A DNA stretch of 64,000 nt from Curvularia sp. ZM96 (taxonomy: Eukaryota > Ascomycota > Dothideomycetes > Pleosporales > Pleosporaceae): positions 62,001-126,000 of the forward strand of contig JAJGBQ010000003.1 of assembly GCA_022457065.1 (NCBI GenBank). The letters are read 5' to 3'. Of the stretch, positions 12,901 to 25,400 are shown piece after piece; the stretch's first letter is position 1; each line of letters begins with the position of its first letter. The position numbers were made by a program, and so were the translations under genes. The notes under the pieces were generated by a model. It was not told the origin of the DNA, did not search any database, and was given only the letters and a program-made list of their open reading frames with translations.

Positions 12901-13042
12901 GGATGCATTTGACGCAGAATCCCGCGAGGTGCTTGGACCGTATTCAGCAATGGTGTATCGGAAGGTGGCGGTAATGTCTGATGTTGATTGTCAGCACTGG
13001 GAGAAGGCAGGGCCGGGATTTAACATAATCATGTTGATTTAA
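9968..13042 (+). CDS. HET-domain protein (heterokaryon incompatibility type), three exons
   Basis: Proposed exons 9968-10542, 10646-11624 and 11672-13042 give 974 residues. The last intron (47 bases, GTACGT...AAG) restores the expected run SRALITIV-SACGNDCSSGLAGV. The HET domain is complete: YVALSYVWGK, LKYLWVDALCIRQDD, QVYSRALITIV, then RGWTLQEKLLSHRM and FPSWSWISLS. Exon 1 codes a basic start (MRRLLRKFTKRVEERSK) and a charged, Ser/Pro-rich region with no domain I recognise. It joins in phase through GTAGGT...AACAG, but it could instead be a separate small gene, leaving the HET protein to start in exon 2. The family drives cell death or growth arrest upon nonself contact. It sits directly after the CVNH-HET gene, as HET genes often cluster. 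Confidence 0.8.
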
Positions 13043-13095
13043 TAATAGTTAGCGCAGGTAAGACCTAAATATGTTAGGATAGGTAACTGTCGCTA

Positions 13096-13197
13096 TAGAT
13101 ATCAGAGAGCTGGATATTGTAGCAATACTACTTAAGAGTTAGTCAATGCGCGAGGTTATCTAACAGCATTAGTCTTAAAAGTATACTCCTATCTTAT
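13096..13197 (+). repeat. Decayed repeat, copy B, behind the second HET gene
   Basis: Partner of 9108-9209 in the same orientation. It starts about 55 bases after the stop of the second HET gene, while copy A starts about 280 bases after the stop of the first. The pair may be shared 3' flanks of a tandem HET duplication or two insertions of one repeat. Confidence 0.6.
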
Positions 13198-14187
13198 ATT
13201 ATTAGCCTTACTAGTATACCAGTAAACACCGCAGTAGCTATCATACCAGAGGTTTGAGAGGTACCCAGAGTATATCAAACCCTACCTAAGCCTACCCAAC
13301 TAATCAGCCTAGCGAGTAAGGAATGGCATATATTTTTGGAGCTCCCATCTGTCAGGACTTGGACCGACTTGGACCAATTCAGAACGGATCGACTGGGCTT
13401 CACCTAGTCCGACCTCGCTTAGTCATAACTAAGTCAGTTTACTATATCAAGTAAAGAATTACGAGAGTAGCTCGCTAGTGATTCGTTTAGGCTAAATACG
13501 ATTGCCTGCTACTGAATACTTCTATCAATACTCGTGCTGTACTTGAACTGGCAGATTACTCCAACACCATCTGCTATAGAGAATAGGCGATTGAAGAGTG
13601 AGCTAGCTGTTATGGCGCACAGGGAGGCTATTGAAGAGGAGTACCCTTTGCTTGAGCCGAACAAGCGCGACGAATAAGCGCTACGCAATTGGCACCAGGG
13701 CTTGTATCGCTTGCTAGAGACGACCCACAATATACGGGTTTAGATTATGGAAAATCAGGGTATCACAGTTATACAACCCTCAGTAATTGACTACTACTTT
13801 CAACACATAGTTCTGCGCGCCAGTGGCTTGATTAATTTGCGCTGGGATATACCACACCGAACAAGATTTAGCGCCGGCATTCTACTGCAGGTGGTGGTAG
13901 CAAAGCCAACGCTTCTGCGCTTGGAGTTTCTGCAACGCCGTCGTAGGACCGAGCATCTCTCCGCTACTAGTACGACACCCTGGTCCTTTTCGAAGCACTG
14001 AACATATTCTATTGCTTCTGTTAGTGGGTTATGCGATAACATGCCGCGTTCACTAGGCTCTTTTAAGGGTGGCGTTTGTGTGATCTTTGGACACCTTCAA
14101 TTCCGCACTGCGATAACATCTACATTTCGCCGTCCGACCGGATGATTCTTATCTCTTGCCGTGTTCATGGCCGCCCCTGCTGCCATG

Positions 14188-14218
14188 CGCTATCGCGCCA
14201 GTTCACGCGCCGATAGCG
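14188..14218. promoter_or_regulatory. Inverted repeat upstream of the OPT transporter
   Basis: CGCTATCG at 14188-14195 and CGATAGCG at 14211-14218 are perfect 8-base inverted arms around a GC-rich centre, 40 bases before the TATA box. This could be a binding site for a dimeric regulator; no known factor is matched. Confidence 0.35.
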
Positions 14219-14258
14219 TGCTTAAAGATAACGTGCTCAAAGGAGCATCCACAGAGGC

Positions 14259-14266
14259 TATATAAG
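14259..14266 (+). promoter_or_regulatory. TATA box of the OPT transporter gene
   Basis: TATATAAG lies 61 bases before the predicted ATG at 14327, a normal distance for a strongly expressed fungal gene. Confidence 0.55.
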
Positions 14267-14326
14267 ACCGCAAAGGCTTTTCACATGGTATGCTGCACAT
14301 AACGGTACATCAAACTCACCTACGCA

Positions 14327-17030
14327 ATGGCTGCCAACCCTATAGGCGATGCACTTATCCTTGACGCACCTGGTGTCGAGGGCAAAGCAACCGTTGTCCC
14401 GAGCCACGAGATGATCAATTCTTTCAACGACGAGAAGTATAGCCCGGTTGTAAGTCATGAAGAGCTCAGCAAAGAAGGTGTGCTAGAGCCAGAAATTAAG
14501 GCTTCGTTGCCTCCCTGTGACAGGAGTGAAGGGGACGACAACCACATCATCATCACGGGAGCCGACGCCGCCGCCCACTTGCTGCCGTTGCGAGATGACT
14601 TCGAGCCTGCTTTAACGTTTCGGAGCATCTTCCTGGCCACCATCCTGTCAGCATTCCAAGCTGTAGTATACCAGATCTATCAGGTATGCTAAAACCCCTA
14701 CCCATCAATGACATGCAAGCCCTGATCCTTAGTGCAGTTCAAACCAACTTTAATTACTATCCAAGGAACTTTCATCGTCTTAATGGCATATTTTCTTGGC
14801 AAGGCATGGGCTAGAGTTCTTCCCCGAGGAGACAAGTTTGAAGCTAAATGGAGAGCGAGGGGTGGCGTTGGACTGGCACCCTGGTACATCCGGATCATAT
14901 CCTTCTTCAACCATGGCCATTGGAACATCAAAGAACATGCCATCACATCAATCACAGCTACCTCAGCGTCCATTGCTGCACCTAGCAGTCAGGTCTTCGC
15001 TGCCCAGGAAATATTTTATTCTCTACCACTTAGTCCTGTCACTGTCATCTTCAGCACCATCTCGATGGGACTCTTTGGGTATGGTATCTGCGGTCTTATG
15101 CGACCTATTTGTGTGTGGCACGTTGATTCGGTGTACTGGAGTAGTCTACCAACAGTCAAGGTACTCCAAGGTCTACACTGGCAATCGATCAAAGACTCTA
15201 AGCCTTTGCGGTGGTTTTGGATCGCTTTCTCGTGCATGTTTGTCTATGAGTTCTTCCCAGCGTACATATTCCCTTGGTTGAACTCGGTCTCAATTCCTTG
15301 CTTGGCTGCTATGCATGCAACAGGTGCCAAGGCTGCCATTCTTACTAATATTTTTGGTGGCGCGTCCAATAACGAAGGCCTGGGACTCTTCACTTTGTCG
15401 TTCGACTGGCAATATGTAAGACAATGACCACAACTACAGAGATGGGATCATTCTAATATTCCCAACAGATCACATCCTTCCAGTCATCCCTCCCGCTCAA
15501 ACTCCAGCTGCATCAAGCTGCAGGTTTTGGTTTCTGCATGGTCGCTATGCTTGCAATCTACTATGGCAACGCCTGGAACTCGAGATCACTACCCTTCATG
15601 TCCACACGGCTTTTGACACAAGAGGGCAAAGCTTATCCTAGCGCAAAAGTCTTCATCAATGGCGTGCTCAACAAAAGCGCGTTGGCCACCTACGGCGTCC
15701 CCAGACTCACTGGCACCTTTGCCTATGCCATGTTCATGGCAAACGCTGCGGTAGGTAATCTACTATTGATGAGCAGGCTTATTTGCTGATTCACGGTAGA
15801 TTGGTGCCCTTATCGCTCACATTGTTCTTTTTTGGGGTGGAGATACGGTCAGGGCCTTTAAGTCAGCCAAAGCAGGCCAGTTTGACGACCCTCACCACGC
15901 GCACATGGCCAAGCACTACCGGGAGGTACCTTGGTGGTGGTACACGATTGTTCTTGTCGTGAGTTTTGTACTCGGCCTGATAGTCGTTATCAAGGAGAAT
16001 GTCACTCTGCCTGTATGGGCTTACGTTGTAGCTCTCCTACTAGGAACTTTTATTTCGCCCTTTGTGAGTCCATGGCCACTATCGCAATCTAAACAGGCAT
16101 CGGCTAACCTCAATTCAGAGTACGATACTGTACGCGCGATTTGGTAATGGTATTGCGACGAACAATCTGTCTAAGGTGATTGCGGGTCTCATGCTGCCTG
16201 GACGTCCTATCGGTAACATGTACTTTGCTGCGTGGTCCCACAACGTAATCAATGGCGCGGTGCAACTAAGCACGGACCTCAAACTCGGAGAATATCGTAT
16301 GCACCCCTTTTGCGCTTATCGTCAACCCAGAACTAATTTCTGGCAGTTAAGATCCCTCCACGGGACATGTTCTTGACGCAAATCTATGGCACTCTTCTTG
16401 GCGGTTTCATCAACTACGCCATCATGATCTCGATTGTCACTGGTAACAAGAACGTCCTTGCCAATACCAACGGCGACTCATCATGGAGTGGTGCGACGAT
16501 TCAATCGTACAACACTAATGCCTCCACTTGGGCGCTCGCAGCCTATCTCTACAAACAGGGAGCTATATACTCGATTGTCCCTTTTGGTATTCTGATCGGT
16601 GCTAGCGTTGTCACAGCCCACCGGATCTTCGCGCAGGTACGCATGCATGATCCTAATCATGTTGGCTTTTTGATTACTAATTTTATTGCAGTTCGTTCCT
16701 AAAATTGGCAAATTCTCCGTGAACGAGATCAACTTCCCGCAATTCATCCAGTATGCGGGCTATCTTCCTTATAACCAGTCGCAAACGTGTGTCTTGCTAA
16801 GCTGGATTATTGTTGGGTTCTACACGCAGTTCTACCTCCGCAACTATCGACCCCATATTTTTAAGGACTACTCGTACCTCATCGCTGGTGCATTTGATGG
16901 CGCAAGTCTCACGTGCTTGTTTATTCTTTCGTTCGCTGTCTTTGGCGCGGGAGGACCGGCAGTCCCCATGCCTATTTGGTGGGGCAACAATGCCTCTGGA
17001 AACTACGACCACTGTCCCGTCACAGAGTAG
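14327..17030 (+). CDS. OPT family oligopeptide transporter, seven exons
   Basis: Plasma-membrane proton-coupled importer of small peptides or related compounds. Exons 14327-14683, 14738-15415, 15469-15750, 15800-16063, 16119-16296, 16347-16636 and 16692-17030 are all in phase with GT-AG borders and give 795 residues, full family length. Family hallmarks are the acidic N-terminus followed by QIYQFKPTLITIQGTF, the stretch GLGLFTLSFDWQYITS, FGNGIATNNLSKVIAG, LKIPPRDMFLTQIYG, and the end YTQFYLRNYRPHIFKDYSYL with a C-terminal NNASGNYDHCPVTE. No break or missing block is seen, so it should be functional. Confidence 0.93.
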
Positions 17031-20000
17031 AAGCACAATGTTAAGAGTAGAATGTTGAGTAGAAGTAGTATAAGACGTCTAGTGTTAGGATTCTTAAGAT
17101 TAATCTCCTTAGATAAAGTAAGAGAATAATATAAATATTGTCTCCACAAGAAACCCTTATATCATACTCGCACTTATAGCTGAAGTTAGTCATATTAAGC
17201 TATAAGAGTTTAATGCCTATTCCTATATACCAAGTAAGTATGCTATATTCTATATTATTAGATAGTATCGTATACTATCTTATGCAAGGAATATTGTAGA
17301 ATTATATAAATATATAGAACACGCGTAATATGTCTTATAGTGGCGTTCCGCTAAACCTATAGGATGCATGTTTAATTATACGTTATTAATAGAGTATATC
17401 ATTGTCTTTGACAGAGGCTGTGAAATAGGCTTTGTCCTCCTTTCTTTCTATATACTACACCGTCCCTTCTATCAGGTTCGCAACACCCTACCCCAGCCCT
17501 ATTGCGAGTACCTAAATAACTCGCCCAATACTAGAGATATTGAAGAGCTTAATATGATGACCAACCTTAGTAACACTACCAGAAATCACAATCTTCAATC
17601 TAATTTGTGATTCATCGAATTTTCAGGAAAGTGGGGTTGCCTCATTCACCAGTTTAGTAGAGAGGAGGTAACTCAAAAAGCTACCTAGGACAAGGCTGTT
17701 AGACTAGTAAGCTCTGATTAGTACAGCACGAGGGACATCGATTAGATAGTGAGCAAACATTCATGTTTCTCACGAGATGAATCACCAACAAGCTACTCTA
17801 GTGATTGACTATTTATGGGTAGAGACAACGCGTAGCTGATTAAGCGTAAGGAGGAGATGAGAGAGATGCTGGTTGGCCCATACTGTTGTAAAGTAGGAGT
17901 AATTGACGTAAAAAGCGTGAGATTTGGCTTTAAACAATTGATAAAGCGAGGGAGGAATGATCTCGCTTTTATTTAAAAACACGCTAAGAAAGGTCTTCTT
18001 AGTAAGATCCTCGTTGAGACGTTTAATAGATCAACAAACTTGTGACAATCTTGTGATGTAATTGTGTAAGCTAAACCTTACTATCTCCGCAGATTGGGCC
18101 TGATAAAAGCACGTGTAAGCAGTATATCTCAATCCCGTGTAACACTCCCTTTTACCAGTAACTTTCTCATTTTTAGTGAGGCCACAAAGGGGTGGTCAGG
18201 AGAGAAGGATTGAAACCTTCGACCTCTGCTGACGTGAGACAGCAGATATTTTCCAGGCGCTCCACCACTGCGCGATCCTCTTACAGGTTCTAGGTTTAGC
18301 GTAAAAGATTGTTTTAGCTAAGTTTTAATATACGTCTAAGCGCAGCTCGGTCTTCTACAGATTCTGGGTGGTACCTTCGGTATCTAGAGTTTATGAGTTG
18401 TGCCGAGATAATATCGAGAAACTTTCACCAAGGTAGGTAAGCCATCGCAAGAGCACTACAGAAGCTGTGGCAACGACATAGGGCTTAATACATGCATGTG
18501 CAAGCAGGTAGAAGCTATCAAATCTAAGTAGAAAAGGTCTACCATGTTCTAAACTTACTGTTATCACTATGTTCTGTTCGTCTATAATAGTCTTGATTCT
18601 TTCGTATGTAGGATTTTACCATGTCTAGCCATTTGCGTAGCCGAAACGTTATTAGCATATACGTACTAGGTTGCGGTAGGGAAAAGAGAAAACTCGCATT
18701 CAGACAAACGGCAGTTCTGCTCCATCCACCATCGGTTTAAACGTCCCACCTGCACACTAAATGAAATATTATCATATCCTTCCGCTCGCAAATTCTACTT
18801 CGTGTCTGGCGTGGACTAATCTATTATTTTCATGAATCAGACCTCAATTGCATGATACCGTATAACGAATAGCCAGTTTCTCACTGTAGCATGCAGCTAC
18901 TTTAATTCTTGCGTTGTTCGCGATATTTGGGGCTGCAAATCAATTTTGTATTGGAAACTGCATATCTTGATGATGTGGAAACACCGCGTATGATGAGCAT
19001 AAATGTTTCTACAGCGCTTGTCCGGACAGTCCCTCTTGCAAAAGCGGTCTTCAAGGATGCAGCTCGTGGAATTATATTGACAAGAAGTGCAACTATCAGC
19101 AGTAGAGCCACGTGTAACTCCACGACTAAGACAACGTGCCTCTTGTAACTGGCTGAACTCTCTTCTCCTCTTCTCTTCGTCTATGACTTAGTTTCGCCTA
19201 CCTGCCTACCTACCTGGCCTGATTGTTGCTTAGACAACTATCTCACTTCCTGTCTGTATGTAGCCTAGAGCTTAGCTCTCTATTTAATATAATCTTGTTA
19301 CCTGGCTATGTCTACTTAAGCTCACGAGCGTTAGACTGCTCCACGGAAATGTACCCGTTTTACCTCTCTTGATGCTGGGATACCCACTGCACCGAGACAA
19401 ATGATGGGTATCTTGATCTTCTGGACTTCGCTTTCTACACACATGCTAGGAATCTTTAAAAAATCTCGATATCCATGTGTCAGAGTTACTTATTGTCGCA
19501 AGTCTCCTAAGATTTGTCCCCAACTCAAGTGCCGAATTGCTCTACATCCACACAGCTCAACGCCATCAAGCCTTGACGGTCAGGGGCGGAGTTGAACTTT
19601 TGGACGTTTCAATTATCTCTAAGCATTGAAAAGTTTACATGGGTTTTTACAGCCTAAAGTAGGACTACGTTGTGGTTTAATTGCACATCAACGTTGGGGA
19701 CCTTTTTTTAGCAAAATTGTCGGCTTCGACTCCATCTAGATCGTTCCCATCGCTATTAGAACTTACAAAACATCGATAGGGGTGCTTTGAGATATGCAAG
19801 TTGCATATCTGTACTGCGGTTGAGGATAAATCACGTCAGCTATGAGCGGAGCCCGTGACAAGCTACACCCCCAGCGCCATCTATTTCGCACGTTGAAAAT
19901 TCGACGATCCGTTACAACTCAGATGAATGCATGTATGCCATGGCGATATCGCGTAACAACATGCTGTGCCAAGGCATAAGACACAGTATGCTTACTTCAA

Positions 20001-20445
20001 GCCCAAAAAGGTTGAGCATAATTTCAAACATCACACTTGCAGTCTACTTCACAAAGTGCGTGTCACAACTAGAGAGTAGTTAACTCAAGTGCATCCCTTC
20101 GTGACTATAGAGTCAGATATATACATCATGTGCAGCAGGAAAGCTACTTCTACACATCTTACCAAAGAACTCATGGTCTCTTAAGAAATTGTAGTCTAAT
20201 AGCCCGTTTTACCTCTCTAAATCTGTCTTGCTATCTCTCACCTATAGTTTATTCATTTATTCACTAGTTTTAAACAGCACATTTTATCCGTATTCATGCT
20301 TAGCTTTGTAGATAGAACTTGTAGATCTTAAAGGTTTCTTTTTAGCTATAAACTACTATGCTTGCTCAATTCCTTCTCCCTTTTCTTATCAATCCTTATT
20401 GGAAGCACGTAAGATCACTTAATCCTAGTAGGAACGAGCTTGTCC
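17031..20445. other. Long gene-poor, decayed interval
   Basis: A/T-rich from 17040 to 17400, then transposon-like relic sequence to about 18100 with broken frames, a tRNA-like element at 18194-18284, and no credible gene thereafter. A 16-base word CCCGTTTTACCTCTCT occurs twice (19354-19369 and 20203-20218), perhaps traces of one repeat. Confidence 0.5.
18194..18284 (-). tRNA. tRNA-like element, probably a decayed tRNA or tRNA-derived repeat
   Basis: On the minus strand there is a good A-box/D-arm (GCGC-AGTGGTGGA-GCGC). An extended anticodon hairpin has arms CTGCTG and CAGCAG around TCTCACGT, followed by the variable loop AGGTC. The T-arm is GAAGG-TTTCAAT-CCTTC. The acceptor stem pairs only partly and about ten extra bases separate the D and anticodon arms, so it is unlikely to be a functional tRNA. 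The anticodon region resembles tRNA-Glu(CTC). It may be a tRNA pseudogene or the head of a SINE. Confidence 0.4.
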
Positions 20446-22461
20446 TCACGGTAGTTCAGCGGGGCGCTGATTTTCTGGTAGTTCTATCGGGGGCATCTCT
20501 CTAGGCGGCAGCTCTACTGGCAAATGCTCACATTTGGATTTCGTACCCTTCTCTTGTGCAGATTCTCCATGCATTTCAGAGGGACCTTGGGTCCTTCTCC
20601 TCTGATAAACGATACGAGCGGTTACACCTACTACAATGGCTATGCCTGCTACGGTACCAATCACAATACCAGCAATATAAGCGTTGTTTTTCGCTTTAGG
20701 GTGTGGTAGGGTCGTCGGAAGACTAGTTGGTGGAGGGGTGCTCGTTGGAGGGGGGGGATGGAACATGGTGAAGATAGCAGCATTGGCAAATCCGCCGACT
20801 GGTTCTGTCATGGTGGCACTTCCGTTACCCCTGCAGATGGTGAGGTTCAGATATAGCAAGTGAAGAACAAAGTACCAGGACGACTCACGAACCACCAATT
20901 GCATCCACCACTTTTCCTGGGACCTGGTAATCTGGCGCATAGGCATTGAAGTACGAGCTCCATGTGAGATCGCTCAAATCGAACAGGGCCACGCCTCCCC
21001 ATCTATCGCATGTCATGGATGTGAGGTTTGGAATTTGGCCGGTTGTTTCCACCGCATACATGCTCGCATCGAGTGATCCTCCTACGGTCATCATTTGCCG
21101 CTTGCCAGCACTGTGGCATGTGTGGCCGAACTTTGGATTCTTTCCAGAGTAGACCTTCGTCCAGACGAATGACGGAAGTGATAGAACGTAGATGTCGTCA
21201 TACATGATAGATCGCGTTGGATCGTAACCTCCATATATGTATCTGTTTTTGGATCAGAGTGGCTTGGAGCTACTTTCATCACAACGCGTACACATTGTAG
21301 CTGGAGTTATCTTTTGCCGCCTTTACGCCTGGAAGAACGCAGAAATCGATGCGTGGAGAAGGCGTGTCCCCCGAAGTGGACTGGTTGAACCAAATCACGT
21401 CGTTTTCGTTGAACGTGTCACATAAAGAGACGGTATCGAACTCAATCTGTATTTGTTAACATAGCACACATATCAACATCAGGGTGGGTGTGTGGTACTA
21501 AAACGCCGTTATTGAACGTGTTGATTTTTTGGTTTCCACTGCGCATGCCTCCAAACGTCAGCAAAGTACCATTCTTCGTTTTGCCAAACCCTGGGCAGTG
21601 TAGCAACCCGCCTGCAACGCGGGGACTACCAAGCGTATCCGTCGATACATTTCTTGCGATTGCAGTGGTTAGGTCAACGATAATTAATCCTCCAAGGTAT
21701 GTAACTTGGTTATCCGTCTCGTGTGTCAGCGTATTGTTTATGTACTCCGTCATGGAGTACATCACGGATGACGAGCCTCGATCGATCAGGCCGTTCAAAA
21801 AGAATCCAATTCCAATAGAGATCGCTTCAGTTGCTGCGCCCCAGTTCGGACGTCTTGGTACAGCATAGTTTATACTGTACTGGCCCCAAGTCATCGTTTC
21901 AGTGTCATATGACCACAAGGAGTAATCGTCTGATTCAGGAGGTTTCCAGTCCGGGTCGGTTTGGTTGGCCAGAAAGGTGGAGCCTCCGAAGGTGAAGAGC
22001 CGTCGATCTTTGGCAGGGCCTCGGTATAAAGCACCTCTAGCCATATTTGGAGGGTTGGCATCCATCGCTGAGTTTCCAAATCGCCCTATTCTCTTCTCAG
22101 TGAAGTTGGTAGTGGCGTCCCACGGAGCGCTCATGTCAATCTCGAAGATGTATTTGCCTGCAAGTAAGTTTAGAGGCGGTCGCGAGCTTCAGAACGGATT
22201 AGCTTACTGAACCCGAGCCATGTAGTTTCATCTTGGCGATATAGCTGCACTCCGCCGTCGACGAAGACAGACTTATCTCTTAGCATAGCTGTAACGGTTG
22301 GCTAAAGTAATGGTAGCATGTAATCGGGAATTTCACGTACATGAATGGTGCCAGCGGGCACATCTGTTGCGAACGATGTCGACTCCATCTTCTTGCGCAC
22401 GCGCGAAATGCTCTAGTATAGGGGAAAGGAAAAGGAAAGGAAATAGAAAGCGTGAGTGCAT
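20446..22461 (-). CDS. Secreted/type I membrane kelch-repeat protein, six exons
   Basis: Minus-strand exons 22461-22341, 22288-22208, 22157-21499, 21446-21292, 21242-20889 and 20830-20446 give 584 residues, all in phase. The start gives a signal peptide (MHSRFLFPFLFLSPILEHF). It is followed by CARWHHSSMLRDKSVFVDGG, then kelch blades with RRLFTFGGS, GTLLTFGGMRS, VYIYGGYD and RQMMTVGGSLD. These form a beta-propeller outside the cell. A Pro/Thr linker leads to one transmembrane helix (YIAGIVIGTVAGIAIVVGV), a basic stop-transfer RRR, and a cytosolic tail of PVELPP-PIELP repeats. Several N-glycosylation sites are present. This family is common in ascomycetes; the ligand is unknown, and a cell-surface or morphogenesis role is only inference. 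Confidence 0.85.
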
Positions 22462-25400
22462 ATTTCTTGTTCAGTAGGCCAATCCACTCATTGAGCTGTG
22501 ACGGAATTGGTGCTGGTCTGGAAAAAAGGTAGAGTGTGCAGTGCGCCACTTGACTGCTATCCCAGTCTTATACTATGATGATGAAATCAGCAGTTTCCAT
22601 CAATTAGCCATTGAAGTCATCTGTCTATGCACGGATAATGAAATTCCGTCGAGTATTGGCTGGTAGGGAGCTCTATGCATGTACAGGAGCGCATTCCCCA
22701 GATTGTGGATGCACTTACAACCAGCCAAGACATTAGTGGCAAATCGGCACACCCTCATAAACCTAAACAGACCCTGGCAGTGTGATCACCCCATGGCGGA
22801 AGTAGGTGGTTATAAGCAGGCCTATCATCGTTTCCAATCATCTCATGCGCTCTCACATTCTTACGTAGTCAACAACTACAGCTCAACACTACCTAATAGT
22901 ATCAGGCTTGATACTCAGATACTAGCAAAATAAGACGTTCGTACCTAGTTAAAAATTCTTTTTTCTCAGTATCTATAGTCAGCATATTTACGTGCAAATA
23001 GAGCGGCTCAGTCACTACCCAATCGCTCAGAAATCGATCGGACCAGATCATGTTCTACGGTGCAGACCCAACTAATGCAAAGTGGTGAGGCCATACCATC
23101 TTCCATCTAATAAATACAAGGCAATTAGTACAAAGTGGCAGGGGCTTCAGGAATTGGATTGGGAACCGTGTATGTGGTACGGGATACAATCACTTATCTC
23201 CTGTCTAGTTACTCTGTTATCGTGTGAGCAAATGCGATCGGCTTGGGCATATGTTATGAAGTGTGTGTTGTCTTGCTTAGTGGGTTGTTTTGGCAGTCGA
23301 GAGGTCCAAGGGGTCTAGTAACTTTCGATACCTCGGATATTAGCATGCAACCCGCCAGGATCCTAGCTAACATGTCGTGTTTCTGCCAATATCTGCGTCA
23401 TGTCTCTTAATGTGATATTCTCATCTGAATAGAACTTAAGAAATGACTGCGTTTCCCTTCTACTATGTAGCCTGAGCACATGTTGCTGTTAAGTGACCGC
23501 CATGAGAGCCTATAGAAGTAGCAGGTGATTCGGCCCAACGCTTTGCATTGCATTTGACCATCCATCTTGGCAACATCTCCTCAGACGCTGTCAGATTCCA
23601 CACTCCGCTTCTTAGACCAACGCAGCTGTGGTAGGCTAGTCTCACATGCTTGTCGCCGCGCTAGTGCGTACCAGTGCGGCGAACTCGTGATCATGAACGC
23701 CGCCGTAGGCAGCACTGACCCTGACAACGCCCTGCTAACTTTAGGCTGCATTCTCACAATCCACGTCGCCTGCTTCGTCCTCCTTGATGACCCTCGCTGC
23801 CTGGGGGCCAGCAAATAGTTAAGTAGTTATCAGTCTTTGACCCGCTGCGCCTGGTCTCCATCGCCGATTGCGATAGCGCCACAGACGAAATGTTGCGCGA
23901 CCTCATTCAGCTCGCTACCGCTGGTCTGCAGCATGTCTTCAGCCACTGCAGTGACCTTGACACCTACGCTGATCTACTTGGCTGGCTTCGCGTCCATCAC
24001 ACTATGTCCGCCGCGACTTATACTAAATGACCAGGCCATGGTATGGACTGTGTCCGCGGAGAGGCTGCTCTCCTATCTCTTGGCCCTGCCTTGGCTCTTC
24101 TTGTTGTCCTACTGCGCTGGCGCACAAGCTATGATCTTATGCTCGCCCTAAGTATCCCCTTGATTACGCGCTACAAGCTTCTTAGATAAGTGGCACCAGC
24201 TGCAATGTCTGGTATTCGAACCCACCTCTCATAGCATGGAGCGAGCCCATGCATCTCAGCATCCTTTACTGGAAATTGGTCAATTGCGTATCCCAGGACC
24301 AGTCATCCCCAGCTTCTTGGTTATTCTCCCTTTCGTCGTGCGACTGCGAACCCGAAGGCATGTCTTATCCACATTGATCTCCCCACTTGAATCCTTGGCA
24401 ACTGCTCTTACGAGTACTTTCCTTTCAACACTGGCAAGATCTTTCAATGCGACAATTTCCTGGTTAGCACAGAGCCAGCCGTGGTTCGAAAACTTGGCCC
24501 AAGCGCTTTTCCGTTGGCTCCGAAGCGTGCAGCAAAGCAGCATACAAGAACTACGGACACTACAATGCATCCAATGCGCCACGGCTGCCGTGATAGTAAT
24601 AATCTTACGAAGCGCTGGATGGATAATAAGCAGTCTCTGCTGGTCTTGTTTCCGATGGCGATGGTTGTTCTTCGGGCAGATATCGAGGGCTCCGTCATGG
24701 ACAGTATTCTCATCCGCCGGAGGTTCCTTGTTCTTTCCAGTCCATGTTCTCATAAAGCTTTTGCAAGTTCGGGAGCCTACAGGTGATCTAGGTGTCTTCG
24801 CGCAAAAACAGCTAAAGGACTGGTTAGCAGCAATGTGGTGGACAAATTGCATATATCTGTCGCTGTGGTTAACATGGGAAATGTTAGACATACTCTTCTA
24901 GGTGCCTTTTGTCAGTTCTTGCACGCCAATTCACGTTACTTCATGCTAACCACATAACGCAACCACTGCGTCCGCTCTGACCATGGGTTTGCATCGTCTC
25001 GCTCGCCTTCCTGGATAGGATTTTACGTCCGCGTCTTGACGTTAGCCCACGCCTTGACGATTTCTTCCCCCACTCTCACCCATGCTGCATCGCCGTCAAC
25101 AGACGCAACATCTAGGCTGCTGTCGTCGGGCTGGTGGACCTGTAAATACTGCGATCTCCAACCGCCGAAAAGAGATAGTCTTACAACCCTTGCTGATGCA
25201 GTCTTGTACACTGCGTTGTCTACCCGGCTCGCACAGCCTCCTGTGCCTGCTATTAACCAATTGTGGGCCTTCTGCCAATGTCTTCCTATTACCTCCTTCA
25301 CTGTCTGATGGTAATACTGTGGCTCGGTTTGACACATGGACCCGTCCGCGTCCACCGGTGACTAGTACATGGGCTCAATGACATGGCTGGGGAAAACACC

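Larger units (their letters stand above)
13043..14258. other. Decayed repeat DNA
   Basis: Begins with repeat copy B and continues as low-coding DNA with many stops. A stretch at 13540-13740 reads partly as protein but no family is visible. No gene supported. Confidence 0.5.

Noticed and set aside
18902..19123. Minus-strand frame that looks like a signal peptide (VALLLIVALLVNII)
   Set aside because: It starts at GTG and no ATG lies in frame upstream; the rest has no secreted-protein features.
24236..24901. 221-codon plus-strand frame
   Set aside because: It lies antisense to the RIP-killed minus-strand element, has no domain, and its odd Trp/Ser/Leu-rich composition fits a shadow of old coding DNA.
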